Source of the DNA: Tritrichomonas musculus
Lineage: Eukaryota; Parabasalia; Tritrichomonadida; Tritrichomonadidae
Reading direction: 5' to 3'
DNA length: 64,000 nucleotides
NCBI GenBank assembly: GCA_039105265.1
Contig: JAPFFF010000008.1
Location: forward strand, 5,022,001-5,086,000
Shown here: piece after piece, positions 20,475 through 31,302 of the stretch
How positions within the stretch are numbered: the stretch's first letter is position 1
Layout: each line of letters starts with the position of its first letter
Notes under the pieces: generated by a model
What the model was told of the DNA's origin: nothing
Databases searched by the model: none
Seen by the model: only the letters and a program-made list of their open reading frames with translations
Program-made: the position numbers and the translations under genes

Positions 20475-21450
20475 ATTAATAGAAAATATTCTTGAGATTA
20501 AAAAAAAAATGATGAATGAAGTGATATTATTTATTCATCATTATTTATTTCATTTATAAATTATATTTTATTATTTCTTTTAAAATGCCATTCAATTAAT
20601 ATTTTATTAGCTTTGAAATGCATTCAATTAAATTGGATGCGTTTATTGAATTGCTCAGAAAAAAATCTCACCGAATTAATTGAAAAATAAAAATTTTCAA
20701 ATGACTAAATTTTTTTTATTTATTGTTATAGAATTGGTTAAAAAAAAAAGTTTTAATTTAGTATATATTTCAAAAGAACAAAGGTCAAGCATTTCATTGT
20801 TTGCTTTAGCTATATATATAAGGGGATAAAAAATCCTTCAATTTTATCCTTTTTTTAAGAAAAAACAAATTCAAAAAAAAAGTTACTGATTTGAATGTGT
20901 TAGGTGGAAAGAAATCCGTTATCAGTATCAATTGATAATGATATGAAGTTAAATCCAACATAAATATGTATTTATGATCAATTTTTATAAAGTAAAAAAC
21001 ATTGTGTAAACTAATTTTGTGTTTGGTTTTATAAAATTTTGGATTAATATTGAGATATTTGAAAAATTGAAAGGATAATGGAGATTTTTTTATATCATTC
21101 TCACAATTTACGGTGAAGATTTTCTAAAAATGTAATGTTTAAAAATTTGATTTTTTGAATTTAATTTAGTTATTTTGTATGTTGATATTATTTTCAAATT
21201 AAATTCATCATTTTTTTGAAAATGGTATTTTTTAAAACAGAAAAAAAATGTTGATTATGGATATAATTATTCAATTTATGAATGATTTTATAATAAATTT
21301 CTAATAAAGAAAGAATTGAAATCTAACCTATGTTATTTGATCTTCATTTGTGTGAATCAAGTTATTTTTACTGTTAAAAAAAAAAAAAGAAAGAAATTTC
21401 AAGTTTTTTGGATTATTTAATAATTATTTATATAAGATGATTTCTAAAGT
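20475..21450. other. Gene-free AT-rich spacer
   Basis: 976 bp between Myb 2 and Myb 3: promoter of Myb 2 followed by AT-rich DNA. A TA-rich run lies near 20810. No coding or structured RNA candidate seen. Confidence 0.6.
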
Positions 21451-22260
21451 TTATTGATTAAGAAAGTCAAAAGAGCAATCAATAAAATCAATGCTTTCTC
21501 CATCATTAATACGAAGAATTGAATTGTCCTCAATTTCTTCTAGAAATTCAAAGGAAATATCAAAATCATCACAAAAAGTTTGTTTATCTTCAACTTTTTG
21601 AGAGATTTCAATTTCTTGATCTGAAATGATTGAATTATTAAAATATTGTGATTTAAATGAATATTCTTCTTTTTGACGATTTGAATTACGAATTAATGAA
21701 TTGTAACGATTTTTTATCATAGCGTCTGTTCGATGTTCAAAATATTTAGAAATTTTCATCCATTGAGGGCCAAGGTTGTTTCGAAGAGAAATAATTAATT
21801 CATCTTCTTCGCGTGTCCATTGACCTCGAATTAATGAAGGATTTAAATAATATTGATATCGTTCTCGACATTGTCTTGAATTTCTTCCTTCCATTTTCTT
21901 CGCCAAATGTCTCCAATCATTCACTCCGAACTCTTCAACTAATTTCTTCAATTTTTCATCTTCTTCCTTTGACCACTTCTGGTGTGGTTTATATTTCGAC
22001 TTTTGAATGATTTTGTTTATTTCTTTTTGAATTGTAATATCAGTGAATATTTGTTCATTAATTGTCTTTTTGGTTGTTAAAAATGAAAAGTGTTGAATCA
22101 AGCTTGTTTCTTTGGTTTTTGTTGTTGTTTTGTCATAAGATGATTTTGCATTATTTTTAAAAATTTTGCATTTTTTTGATTGTTCAACCGAAAAGACTGT
22201 GGAATCTTCATCAAATAAATGAAAATTGCTTATTTGATCATTAATTGGCCGATTACTCAT
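21451..22260 (-). CDS. R2R3-Myb DNA-binding protein 3
   Basis: Likely transcription factor (269 residues). The Thr/Lys-rich N-terminus is unrelated to the other two. R2 at about 94-140 and R3 at about 145-190 are identical in protein to Myb 2 through KNR. Downstream the match is to Myb 1 instead (NRYN.L.RNS.RQ, with matching DNA), so the cassette boundaries differ between pairs. The C-terminus is acidic. ATG 22260 is the only N-terminal methionine; an AAGTGA (minus-strand TCACTT) lies about 65 nt upstream. Confidence 0.93.
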   Translation of the reverse strand: MSNRPINDQISNFHLFDEDSTVFSVEQSKKCKIFKNNAKSSYDKTTTKTKETSLIQHFSFLTTKKTINEQIFTDITIQKEINKIIQKSKYKPHQKWSKEEDEKLKKLVEEFGVNDWRHLAKKMEGRNSRQCRERYQYYLNPSLIRGQWTREEDELIISLRNNLGPQWMKISKYFEHRTDAMIKNRYNSLIRNSNRQKEEYSFKSQYFNNSIISDQEIEISQKVEDKQTFCDDFDISFEFLEEIEDNSILRINDGESIDFIDCSFDFLNQ

Positions 22261-23428
22261 TGTTGATGTTTGGAATTTAGTAAAAAAAATTAATAAGAGT
22301 TTTAAAATGTGAAGTTCACATTGTGAAGTGAATTTTGAATATTTCTTTTTTTCAGGCCTTAATGCAAATAATATGAATGTTTCGTAAAAACAATAATATC
22401 ACAGTTAAACATACAAATGATGTATAAATAAAATTTGATGTTTTTTTGGAATTTACAAAAATGATGATTTGATATAACATTTTCAGGCTGAATGTCAAGT
22501 ATTAATTTCTAAAAAAAGTTTTTTTACTTTATTTCTTTTTTATTTTACTTTCATATTATTTACACTGCTTTTATCTATAAAATGATGTTAAAAATGAAGT
22601 TTTGAATTTATATTTGGTCGAATTTTAACATGTTGACATTCAAAATAGCATACCGAAAAAAAATTCAACACAGCAATTAGCAAGACTTAAGAAAATTTTA
22701 AAATTCTCATGTAATTTGAATGTTATTATATATGACTTTTCTTTTATAAAATTCAATGATAATTTTATTCTTGAAAGAGTGAGAATTGTAATGAAACTAT
22801 GAATATTTTAAATTATTTTTTTTAAAAAGTGCAGTTATGCATATTTTTATACACATATAAAGATGGAATCCAATTTGCATTTTTTTATATTGTGTTGATA
22901 TATGAAGTATCATTATATTAACTTTTATAATTAGAAAAACAATTATATAATCAGCAATATTTTAGTTTAGCCATATATTATTTAATGATATTTCATTTAA
23001 TGATATATCGATTTAAAAAATAAAAAATAAAAATTAAAAAAATAAGTAAAAACAAAAGTAAAATGTTATATTAGCAAATCCAAATGCCAAATTCATTGTA
23101 TTTTTAATGAGAATATCAAAAATAGAATCTCATTTCATTCATATCACATCATCGCTTTCCAACTTTTTGTAAAATTTTAAAAAAAGTTATTGAAATTTGA
23201 ATTAATTGGAATCTTTTTGAGCATTCATCAAAGTTTCAAACCAGCTGGCATCTGATCTTTGTGGAAAAAAAAAATGCCGTTTTTTTGACCGGTACTTTGT
23301 CATTTGGAGTTATTAAATACGTTATTTTTAACAAAAATGGCCCCTGATTTAAAGCCTCGGTTTCAAAAAGCATTAAAAAGCAAATAATTATATTAAAAAA
23401 AAATGTGAGTCAAAGGCAAATAGTTTTA
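22261..23428. other. Gene-free AT-rich spacer
   Basis: 1.17 kb upstream of Myb 3 and downstream of the Kelch gene. No convincing gene; only AT-rich sequence and short homopolymers. Confidence 0.6.
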
Positions 23429-24916
23429 CTAACAATAGGAATCAATTGGAACTTCACCATCTTCAGGATTTCCTGGATCATGATTCATGATTGTAAGCAT
23501 ATCGTCTCGTAGATTGATAAATCCAAAAGCTTCACCGATATTGAGAATAAAAAGCTGTGGTGGATCTTTTTCTGGATATCCTAAAAATGCGATAATAGAG
23601 TGTTTTTCTTCCGAATAGCAGCAACCAAACGAATGGATTCTTGGAATCAAAAATAATCCATTATCATTGATTCTTCCTTCATTAACTGTAACAGTTTCGT
23701 TATCTGGTTTGATGTTAAATACAAACCACCAGTTTCGCTTAAGGTCAAGTGTATAAAGCATTGTATATTTATTATTTGCTTTACCACCAAAATAAAAAAG
23801 ATAATCTTTGACTTTTAATAATCTTCCATAATTATAATCTGGAATTGGAGCTAGGCCGCTTGTTGGTAAAATTCTGGCACTGAGTGTATTTAAATTGATT
23901 TCTAAAAGTCCGGTTTGATCTTTTTGGCCTCCATAGATAAGCATCTTTCCATCATCTGTTGTTACTGATGATGCATTGCATCTTCCCGGAATATCTTCTA
24001 TTAATTTTGATGTCCAAGTATTTTGGTGAGTATCGTAAACAAATAATTTTTGGTTAATATCGCCGTTTTTACTGTATCCTCCCCAAATATAAACCTTGTC
24101 GTTATAATAGCCAACAAAAGCTCCAGCTAACTCGGGTGGTTGGTGACCACCCTTGCTTTTGATTGCTGTAACAGTTCCGTTTGATGTATCAATCTTCAAA
24201 AGATCAGAGAAAAATTTGGATTTGTTTTTACCTCCAAAAACATAAATAATAGTTGGATTCTCGGGTTGTGTATTGTTTGTATAGTGGTTTATGACAGCTG
24301 TTGCAACAGATTCTTCACGTTCCTTAATATTTAATCCATGCAATGCAATTCTCTTCCACAAAAATGTTTTGTGATCAAATCCCCAAATCTCGTTTGTTGG
24401 GATTACTATTTTATCATCTTGACTTCCCTCATTTTTGCCAAATCCAATATATGTTTTATTTGATCCTGGTGCAGTGGCATAAAAATGGCCAATTCGAGGT
24501 TGTGGAGATATTGAATCAGAGCATTTAATACTCCATATAGAATAATATGGCTGTTTGCTTATATGTCTGATAGTTTTCACTTCAGAATTTGTATCAGTAA
24601 TGCTCATTAAATTGTTCTTGCGGATTTTCATTGAATTTTGGGATTGAAGGCTTCCATTATCAAAATCAGAATATTTCCGATGAGGTGAAGATGAAGGAAT
24701 ATCATTTAGAGAGTGGCCAGCAGAAAAAACATATTCAGGTTTTTTTGGGGATGAGCCCTTTATATTTTTATTTGTTTGTTTATGATATCCATTATTTGTA
24801 ACATAACTTTCAGAATTAGGGTAATATATTTCATCAGTTTCATTTGGTGATCTCAAATGACCGCCATATGGATCAGTAAAATGTGGATTTGATTGAACGC
24901 TTTCATCATTTCCCAT
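23429..24916 (-). CDS. Kelch-repeat protein with N-myristoylation motif
   Basis: Kelch beta-propeller, probably a protein-interaction scaffold held at a membrane. The 495-residue protein begins MGNDES, matching the N-myristoylation pattern (Gly2, Ser6). After a Ser/Pro/Asn-rich linker of about 110 residues come Kelch blades over about 125-470, with repeated GG turns: YVFGGKNKSK, VYIWGGYSKNGD, MLIYGGQKDQTG, LFYFGGKANNK. ATG 24916 is used; the frame opens eight codons further upstream with TTG, and choosing the ATG also gives the lipidation signal. Catalytic domains are absent. The partner is unknown. Confidence 0.88.
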   Translation of the reverse strand: MGNDESVQSNPHFTDPYGGHLRSPNETDEIYYPNSESYVTNNGYHKQTNKNIKGSSPKKPEYVFSAGHSLNDIPSSSPHRKYSDFDNGSLQSQNSMKIRKNNLMSITDTNSEVKTIRHISKQPYYSIWSIKCSDSISPQPRIGHFYATAPGSNKTYIGFGKNEGSQDDKIVIPTNEIWGFDHKTFLWKRIALHGLNIKEREESVATAVINHYTNNTQPENPTIIYVFGGKNKSKFFSDLLKIDTSNGTVTAIKSKGGHQPPELAGAFVGYYNDKVYIWGGYSKNGDINQKLFVYDTHQNTWTSKLIEDIPGRCNASSVTTDDGKMLIYGGQKDQTGLLEINLNTLSARILPTSGLAPIPDYNYGRLLKVKDYLFYFGGKANNKYTMLYTLDLKRNWWFVFNIKPDNETVTVNEGRINDNGLFLIPRIHSFGCCYSEEKHSIIAFLGYPEKDPPQLFILNIGEAFGFINLRDDMLTIMNHDPGNPEDGEVPIDSYC

Positions 24917-26642
24917 TTTAATAATATTGTATATTTTCAATACAATAAAAAAATTTTTTACATAAAAAGTTTTTTCCCGATAAAATAATTTTTTTAATTA
25001 TTTGATTTTTCATCTACATTAAAAAGATTTAGGGCGACTTTAAATCTCAGTTTCTTTTTAAAGGCTTTTTCACAAATATTTGACCTATATTATATGATTA
25101 AAAAACTTTTTAAGAAAGAGCTTGGCAACTTTTTCAAATTAAAAATGAAATTTCATTTCAAAATTGACAATGAAGATTTTTTAATTTGAAAAATTTTAAG
25201 AGAAAAAAAAGAAATTCATTCAAATTTCTTTCGTTTGTATAATAAAATTACAATAAAAATCAAAAATAGAATTTTGTTTAAATACATTAAAATCTTTCAT
25301 TTTTCTAATTAAACAAAAATGTTTTATTACAAAAATTTTTTTTGAACATTTTGAAAGAAATATTACTAAATTCATATTTATTGATAATAATTATTTTTTC
25401 ATATTTTGATTTAAAATATTTTTGAAATTTATTAAAACTTAATAAGATATAACACATTTTTAAAAAAGAAAAAATTCAATGTTATACTTTTTATCCTTTG
25501 AAAATATATTTGATATTAACTGAATTTAAATAACGTTTTTTTATATAATTTAATGTTTCCACACTTTTTAATTCAAATTTATCTTAATAAATATAAAACA
25601 AAAGTAATTGTAATTTCCAGATTTTTTATTACAATGAATTCAACATTAAATTTATGAATTTTCCAGAAAATAATGAATATTCTTTATAAAAATATGTTTT
25701 TATGCAATTGGTGCAATATCTATTATATAATTAAAAATAAATAGAGCGGTTGTCCATTTGTAAAGTATTGAAAAATATTAAAAAACGCTGATTGGCTTAT
25801 AATATTTTATATTTGGGGCTGAAATATATGAATTGCTCAGATATATTCCGTTGATTATGAGAAAAAAAATTCAATATAAAAATAAATGTGTTTTAAAAAT
25901 TTTATATTTCTCACAAAATTATAGACCCGATTTTCTCTTCATTATTTCATTCCTTTTTATAAATTACTTTATTTTTCATATTTTTTCTTTTATGAGTTTA
26001 TTTGAAGATTGAATTTTTGTATTATTATTTTTGGTCAATTCAAATTTCCAAATAAATTTCAATAAAATTTTTCAATTTATTCATTTTTTAAAATATTTTT
26101 ATAATGATACGAAAATGAGATATTGATTTCATAATTATATAAAAAGAAATAATTTATACTACTATTATTGTAATTTTGGATGATGGATAAATTGATTGAA
26201 TCATAAAAGAAAATATTTTTTTTTTTAGATAAAAGACTAATTTCCCAGATGCCAGCTATAAATATTTATTTTCTAATCTTTTGTTAAACTCTCCTGATTC
26301 ACATGCAATTTCTGAATCAAGTTTTCCTATCAATATTATCAAATGATCAAAATCGATTATTTTATTTAAATAATTATTTCGATCTTTTAATCACAATTAA
26401 AACCTTTTCATGTCGTTCAAGGTGCAAGTCTTCTCAATTTTTCTGATATATCCATTCAAATATTTCATTCAATTGTTCTTCCAATTGGAATACCTGTTGG
26501 CGAAAAAATAATTTGTAAATTGACTTTATTTATAAATTTGATAAAGACACTTTTTGAGCGTAGCTCAAAAAGCGGCTATCTTGTAATTATCAAAAAAAAA
26601 AAAGGTAAAAATAAATTCGAGAAATATTTTATGAAAATAATT
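24917..26642. other. Long gene-free AT-rich region
   Basis: 1.73 kb between two minus-strand genes. It includes one copy of the recurrent AACTTTTTCAA word at 25127-25137 and a short hairpin-forming TTTGAGCGTAGCTCAAAA at about 26550. No ORF or RNA gene supported. Confidence 0.6.
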
Positions 26643-28085
26643 TTACAATAATTTAAAAGCCATAGCAATTCTTCCTGCATTACCTTTAGGAACATCAATG
26701 CCAGCTCTTAGATCGTCAGCACTAATGAGATCAAAGAACTGTAGGCCTTGAGTGCTCCAATCAATGCAGTGAACGGGTAATCGTATTCCTGATACTAAAG
26801 TTGGGTTTTCTTCATCATCGTTTATAAACACCAAAGCTTCAATAATATCAGTTCTGTTAATATTTGAGAAATTGAGGACAGAAAAATCTTTTTGATTCAA
26901 CTTAATAATGTCTTGAAATCCAATTGGCTTATCATCGGCAGTATAATGCTGGAATGCAATAAAAAGTGGGATATTGTCACTATTTAATGGTAGGTTTTCA
27001 ACTCTTACAAAAATGGCTTCAACATTAACATCATTAAAAGAAAGCTCCTCTTCTTCTTCTTCATAGACTACAACTGTAACAGATAAATTTATATTAGATT
27101 CTGTATTTTTTTCATCATTTGGATCTACGTCCTCTTCTTCTTCTTCTAAAATTTCATGATTTTGTTCTTCTTCTTTTCTGTCTATATTTTGGTTCTCAGT
27201 TTGATTTTTAGACTGAATTGCTGAAAACTCAGTGTAATTTATTGGTTGTTCAATAGTTTGATCGTTGTTTTCATCATCATCAAATGAAGGATTAAATTGT
27301 TTATATTCTTCATTTTCACCATCATTTGGCTCAACTTGTTGATTAGGCTCATTGTGATCAAAAGCTGGTTGAGGATGAACCTCATTTCCAATATCTTCCA
27401 AATCTGGTTGAAATTGATTTTCACTTTCATCTGCGTTAGAATCTGATGGAATGTATTCTTCGTTTGCGTTATTTTCCAATTCTGGCTGATATTGATTTTC
27501 ACTTGGTTCAGCATCTGACGGTATATAATCTTCAATTGCTTGGTTATCTAATTCTGGTTGAGTCTGAATCTTATTTGGATCTAAATCATATTGATTTTGA
27601 TTTAAGTTTTCATTCTGAGACTTGTATAAAGAATTTGTAAATCTTCCAGTTGGAATTGAAACCAAATTTGTACTTTCATTTTCAGTTGTATTAGGTGATT
27701 CCAATGTTTCGGTCGTGTTGAATGGAAGGGTACTATTTTTATATTGAGAGTAAGTATTTTTATTCGAATAATTATTTGATAAGGTAGAATAATTGCTGCG
27801 TGTTGATTTTTCAAAGAATGCAAAATTGCTTGTTTGTTCGATTGGCCTGATGAAGCAAGATAATTCATCATCTCGGAAGCTTACAAGATAATCAGTTTGA
27901 TGGTATATGTCACGAATTTTTTCTCTATAATTTCGTACCATATTTCTTCTATTTTTAATTCGACGAATTCTTTGTGGTTCGACTGGTTCTGGAACTGAAA
28001 ATATCGAACGGCGCTGTTTATGCTTCTTTGTCTTTCTTGTTGATGAATAATTTTCTTTTGGTAATTGTCGTGAAGAACCTTGCAT
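26643..28085 (-). CDS. Low-complexity acidic protein with conserved-looking C-terminal domain
   Basis: Unrecognised 480-residue protein. The N-terminus is basic (KKHKQRRS, RIRRIKNRR). The middle (about 100-340) is Asn/Gln/Glu-rich with imperfect repeats of a roughly 20-residue unit containing QPELENN, EEYIPSD and ENQFQPDLED. Acidic Glu runs follow. The last roughly 125 residues are ordered and beta-rich, with alternating hydrophobics (AIFVRVENLP, PLFIAFQHYT, LVSGIRLPVHCIDW, GRIAMAFKLL), a pattern reminiscent of a divergent C2 domain; this is inference. The ATG at 28085 is the first methionine. The motif TTGAAAAAGTT lies about 88 bp upstream. Confidence 0.8.
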   Translation of the reverse strand: MQGSSRQLPKENYSSTRKTKKHKQRRSIFSVPEPVEPQRIRRIKNRRNMVRNYREKIRDIYHQTDYLVSFRDDELSCFIRPIEQTSNFAFFEKSTRSNYSTLSNNYSNKNTYSQYKNSTLPFNTTETLESPNTTENESTNLVSIPTGRFTNSLYKSQNENLNQNQYDLDPNKIQTQPELDNQAIEDYIPSDAEPSENQYQPELENNANEEYIPSDSNADESENQFQPDLEDIGNEVHPQPAFDHNEPNQQVEPNDGENEEYKQFNPSFDDDENNDQTIEQPINYTEFSAIQSKNQTENQNIDRKEEEQNHEILEEEEEDVDPNDEKNTESNINLSVTVVVYEEEEEELSFNDVNVEAIFVRVENLPLNSDNIPLFIAFQHYTADDKPIGFQDIIKLNQKDFSVLNFSNINRTDIIEALVFINDDEENPTLVSGIRLPVHCIDWSTQGLQFFDLISADDLRAGIDVPKGNAGRIAMAFKLL

Positions 28086-28653
28086 TTACCTTACAAATTA
28101 GAAATCAACAAATAAGTTCTGTTTTCCTAGTATAATGACGTTTAGGAAAATAATTCATATTTCTTTCAAATTTTTGAAAAAGTTATAACAGATGTTAATA
28201 TCTCAGAAAAAATAAATCTATAAATAACTTCTAAAACAAAGAATTTCATTCTATAAATTATCAAAATATATAATTTATATTCGTATAAAATAAATTAAAA
28301 CGGAATTATTTCATTCAAATGAATGCCAACTTAAAAAATGTTATCAATAATTAAAATGTAGAATAATATTTTTTATCATTCTTCATTTAAAAATATTAAA
28401 GATTTATCTATTATTCATAATTTTCCATGAATAATGGCTATTTAAAAAAAATAAAATTCGAATTACGAATATCAAAGAAAAAACGTTTTGAAAATTTTTT
28501 TGTAAAAAATTCTAATTTTTAATATATGAACAAAATATTTTTCGAGATATAATCACAAATAGATAATATGATGTAAAAACAAAATAAAAAACAATAAACT
28601 ATTGAATTTTCTCAAATTTATTTTTTTTCAATACTCTTATCAATTTTTTCTGA
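28086..28653. promoter_or_regulatory. Divergent promoter region
   Basis: 568 bp between divergent genes. TTGAAAAAGTT at 28174-28184 faces the minus-strand gene. TCAATTTTTTC at 28640, 12 nt before the ATG of the AAA-ATPase-like gene, looks like its initiator. No RNA gene seen. Confidence 0.5.
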
Positions 28654-31302
28654 ATGAAATGTGACATAAAAAGGGATTTTTCCAAAATTTTTAAAAAAAT
28701 GAATCATTTACCATCAGGCCAAGATGATTTTAAGCAACTAATCGACAATAATAATCTTATATACATAGACAAGACGTATTTCATCAAAGAATGGTGGGAA
28801 TCCTCTTATGAAAAAGTCACATTAATTACCCGCCCTCGACGATTTGGGAAGACTCTTAACATGAGTATGATTGATTATTTCTTTTCGAATCAATATGAAA
28901 ACACTCGATATCTTTTCGATGGACTCTTTATTTCTACAGAAAACTCCGTTATGGAGCACCAAGGTCAATATCCCGTTATTTATCTCAATTTTGGGGACAT
29001 AAAAACCGGCAATTGTGAATCGATTAAGAACCAAATCAAGATGAAAATTTGGCAAGTTTATTTAAACTACAAAAAGCAAATGATTGACTCACAAAACCTA
29101 GATTTAACAGAGAAAGAATTCATCAATTCAATTACATATCAAATGAATGACGATATCGCCATGCACTCGATACAATGTCTTTGTTCGTTCCTCAATAAAG
29201 TCTATGCTGACAGGTCCACCATTGTACTTCTTGATGAGTACGATAGCATCCTCACAAAATCCTGGCAAATTCAAGGAAATAACGATGAAATTTTTGAGAT
29301 AAAAAATTTCTTTCTCAATTTTATTTGCTCCACTTTTCAAGACAACAAATTTCTGAAGAGAGGCCTGCTGACTGGCATAATGAATGTTCCACTATCGTCG
29401 AACTTTGACGGATGCAACAATGTCAATGTTTATACGATAGCCAGTGACAAGTATTCAAAAAGTTTCGGTTTTACAAGTGAAGAATTGAATCACTTGATTG
29501 AAAAATTCAATTTAGAAACATTGAGAAATGACATTGAAAAATGGTACGACGGTTATCGGTTTGGTAACGATAACATTGTGAATATCTTTAATCCATGGTC
29601 AATTGTCCAGATCATCAATAATCCGAACCATTTCTCTAGTTTCTTGATGAATTCGTCTAGCAACGATTTGATCAAAGAAATTTTGAAAGAAAGCTCAATG
29701 TACGTTAAGGATTGTATGGTCAAATTGATCCAAGGTGAAATTATTGAGAAGGAAATATCTGAGACAATTGTTTTTAACAATTGTTATGAGAATAACAATG
29801 AGGAATCGATTTGGATTCTATTGTTATCGTTCGGTTATTTGACCTTCGTCGATAGAAAAAGTGGGAAAAATGGCTCAAAATTGTGTTTCGCTTTGAAATT
29901 GCCAAATTTGGAGGTCCTCGAATCTTTCGCAGCTTTGATTAATGAATGGTTCGAAGGACGAAACTTCTTCATGAACGATTTCGTTAACAATCTCATCAGC
30001 GGAAACTTGAACATGTTGCAGCAGTTCGTCGATTCATTCCTTGTCGGAAGTCTATCGTTCTTCAGCCATTCTTTTGAGGTTGTCTGTCATGCATTCGTGC
30101 TTGGAATTGTCTCGCACGTTCGCGCCTCCTTCCACGTAGATTTGAGTAGCAATAACCGTTGTCTTAACGTCTTAATTGAATCTTTGAATAGGGAGCAATT
30201 CAATGTGGCTTTCATCCTATCGTTCCTCTGCCAGGGCGATAATGAAGACGACCAAATTTGCCCTCAAAATGAACAAGCTGTCAATTACCTTCAAAATAAC
30301 GGTTTCCAAAATGAGAATATAAAACAATTGACCTTCATATTGGCCAATAACCGTTGTAAAAGTGTCATTGGAGGTCAAAATGAACAGGAACAAATCGAAG
30401 AACAAAGAAGAATTGAAGAACAAAGAAGAATCGAAGAACAAAGAAGAATTGAGGAGCAAAAAATAATTGAGGAACAAAGAAGAATCGAAGAACAAAAAAG
30501 AATCGAAGAACAAAGAAGAATCGAAGAACAAAAAAGAATTGAGGAGCAAAAAAGAATTGAGGAACAAAGGCAAATTCAAATGAGGCAGCTCGAAGAACAA
30601 CAAAGACAACTTCTTGAACAGCAAAGATTAATCGAGCAGAGGCAGCTCGAACAAAGACTCCTTGAACAGAAGCAACAACTTGAGCAGCAAAAGCAAAATG
30701 AGCAAAGAATTCAAGAGCAAAAACAGCTTGAAGAAGAAGAACAGAAAAAGTTGCAAGAACAGAAAAAGTTACAAGAACAGAAACAAAAAGAAGAAGATGA
30801 AAAGAAAAAATTGATCGAGCAAGACGAAAAGTTGCTGGAATTAGAACAGAGGCAGCTGGAGATGCAGAGAATCGAGCAGCAGAAGCGGCAGGAAGAAGAG
30901 GCCCAAAACGCCGAGGAGGAGAAGAAAGAAGAGGAAGAAGAGCTGATTGAAGCCCCAATCGCAGACCTGACGTATCCTGATTTCGAGTTTGTCCCGAATC
31001 ACGAGTTCAAGAAGAAGGAGCGAGTGTTCGTCATAGACGAAAACAAGTTCGACATCTGGGAGGGAATCATTCTTATCAAGAAGAAGGACGGAAAGTACTT
31101 CATTAGCTACCCTGATTTCCCTAATGACGACGGAGTCGTTGAAGCAAGCAGAATTCTCGCTAGAACCGACAAAAATATCGAAATTTACGAAAATCAAGAG
31201 AAGGCTAGACGTTTGAACGAGGAATTTGAAAAAAATCAGATTAAAAACAAACAGCAAAAGAAAAAGAAGGCAGTGAGAAAGAAGGTATTTACAAGAAAAT
31301 AA
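28654..31302 (+). CDS. AAA-ATPase-like protein fused to Gln/Glu coiled coil and Tudor-knot-like domain
   Basis: 882 residues. N-terminus: AAA-ATPase-like domain (PF09820 type) at about 16-300, starting LPSGQDDFKQLI, with Walker A RPRRFGKTL (60-68) and Walker B IVLLDEYDS (190-198). Residues about 400-570 occupy the place of the usual PD-(D/E)XK nuclease domain and keep its HAFVLGIV-like helix, but I see neither the GRxD nor the ExK catalytic signature, so the nuclease looks dead. About 576-760 is a Gln/Glu/Arg coiled coil with RIEEQR repeats. About 775-850 (ERVFVIDENKFDIWEGIILI, GKYFISYPDFPND) resembles a Tudor-knot/chromo-barrel fold. The tail is Lys-rich. TCAATTTTTT 12 nt before the ATG supports the start; Met16 is an alternative. 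Chromatin association is inference. Confidence 0.88.
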   Translation: MKCDIKRDFSKIFKKMNHLPSGQDDFKQLIDNNNLIYIDKTYFIKEWWESSYEKVTLITRPRRFGKTLNMSMIDYFFSNQYENTRYLFDGLFISTENSVMEHQGQYPVIYLNFGDIKTGNCESIKNQIKMKIWQVYLNYKKQMIDSQNLDLTEKEFINSITYQMNDDIAMHSIQCLCSFLNKVYADRSTIVLLDEYDSILTKSWQIQGNNDEIFEIKNFFLNFICSTFQDNKFLKRGLLTGIMNVPLSSNFDGCNNVNVYTIASDKYSKSFGFTSEELNHLIEKFNLETLRNDIEKWYDGYRFGNDNIVNIFNPWSIVQIINNPNHFSSFLMNSSSNDLIKEILKESSMYVKDCMVKLIQGEIIEKEISETIVFNNCYENNNEESIWILLLSFGYLTFVDRKSGKNGSKLCFALKLPNLEVLESFAALINEWFEGRNFFMNDFVNNLISGNLNMLQQFVDSFLVGSLSFFSHSFEVVCHAFVLGIVSHVRASFHVDLSSNNRCLNVLIESLNREQFNVAFILSFLCQGDNEDDQICPQNEQAVNYLQNNGFQNENIKQLTFILANNRCKSVIGGQNEQEQIEEQRRIEEQRRIEEQRRIEEQKIIEEQRRIEEQKRIEEQRRIEEQKRIEEQKRIEEQRQIQMRQLEEQQRQLLEQQRLIEQRQLEQRLLEQKQQLEQQKQNEQRIQEQKQLEEEEQKKLQEQKKLQEQKQKEEDEKKKLIEQDEKLLELEQRQLEMQRIEQQKRQEEEAQNAEEEKKEEEEELIEAPIADLTYPDFEFVPNHEFKKKERVFVIDENKFDIWEGIILIKKKDGKYFISYPDFPNDDGVVEASRILARTDKNIEIYENQEKARRLNEEFEKNQIKNKQQKKKKAVRKKVFTRK
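30397..30580 (+). repeat. In-frame 18-bp repeat array encoding RIEEQ(R/K) units
   Basis: About ten imperfect 18-bp units (GAAGAACAAAGAAGAATC and variants with AAAAGA or GAGGAG) encode the first part of the coiled coil of the AAA-ATPase-like gene. Such arrays expand and contract easily, so copy number should vary between strains. Confidence 0.85.

Noticed and set aside
27960..28010. GGTTCGACTGG resembling a tRNA B box
   Set aside because: Lies within the coding sequence of the low-complexity protein and has no A box at a suitable distance.
30217..30958. Long minus-strand open frames opposite the AAA-ATPase coiled coil
   Set aside because: They are antisense shadows of the GAAGAACAAAGAAGA repeats and give Phe/Leu-rich low-complexity products.
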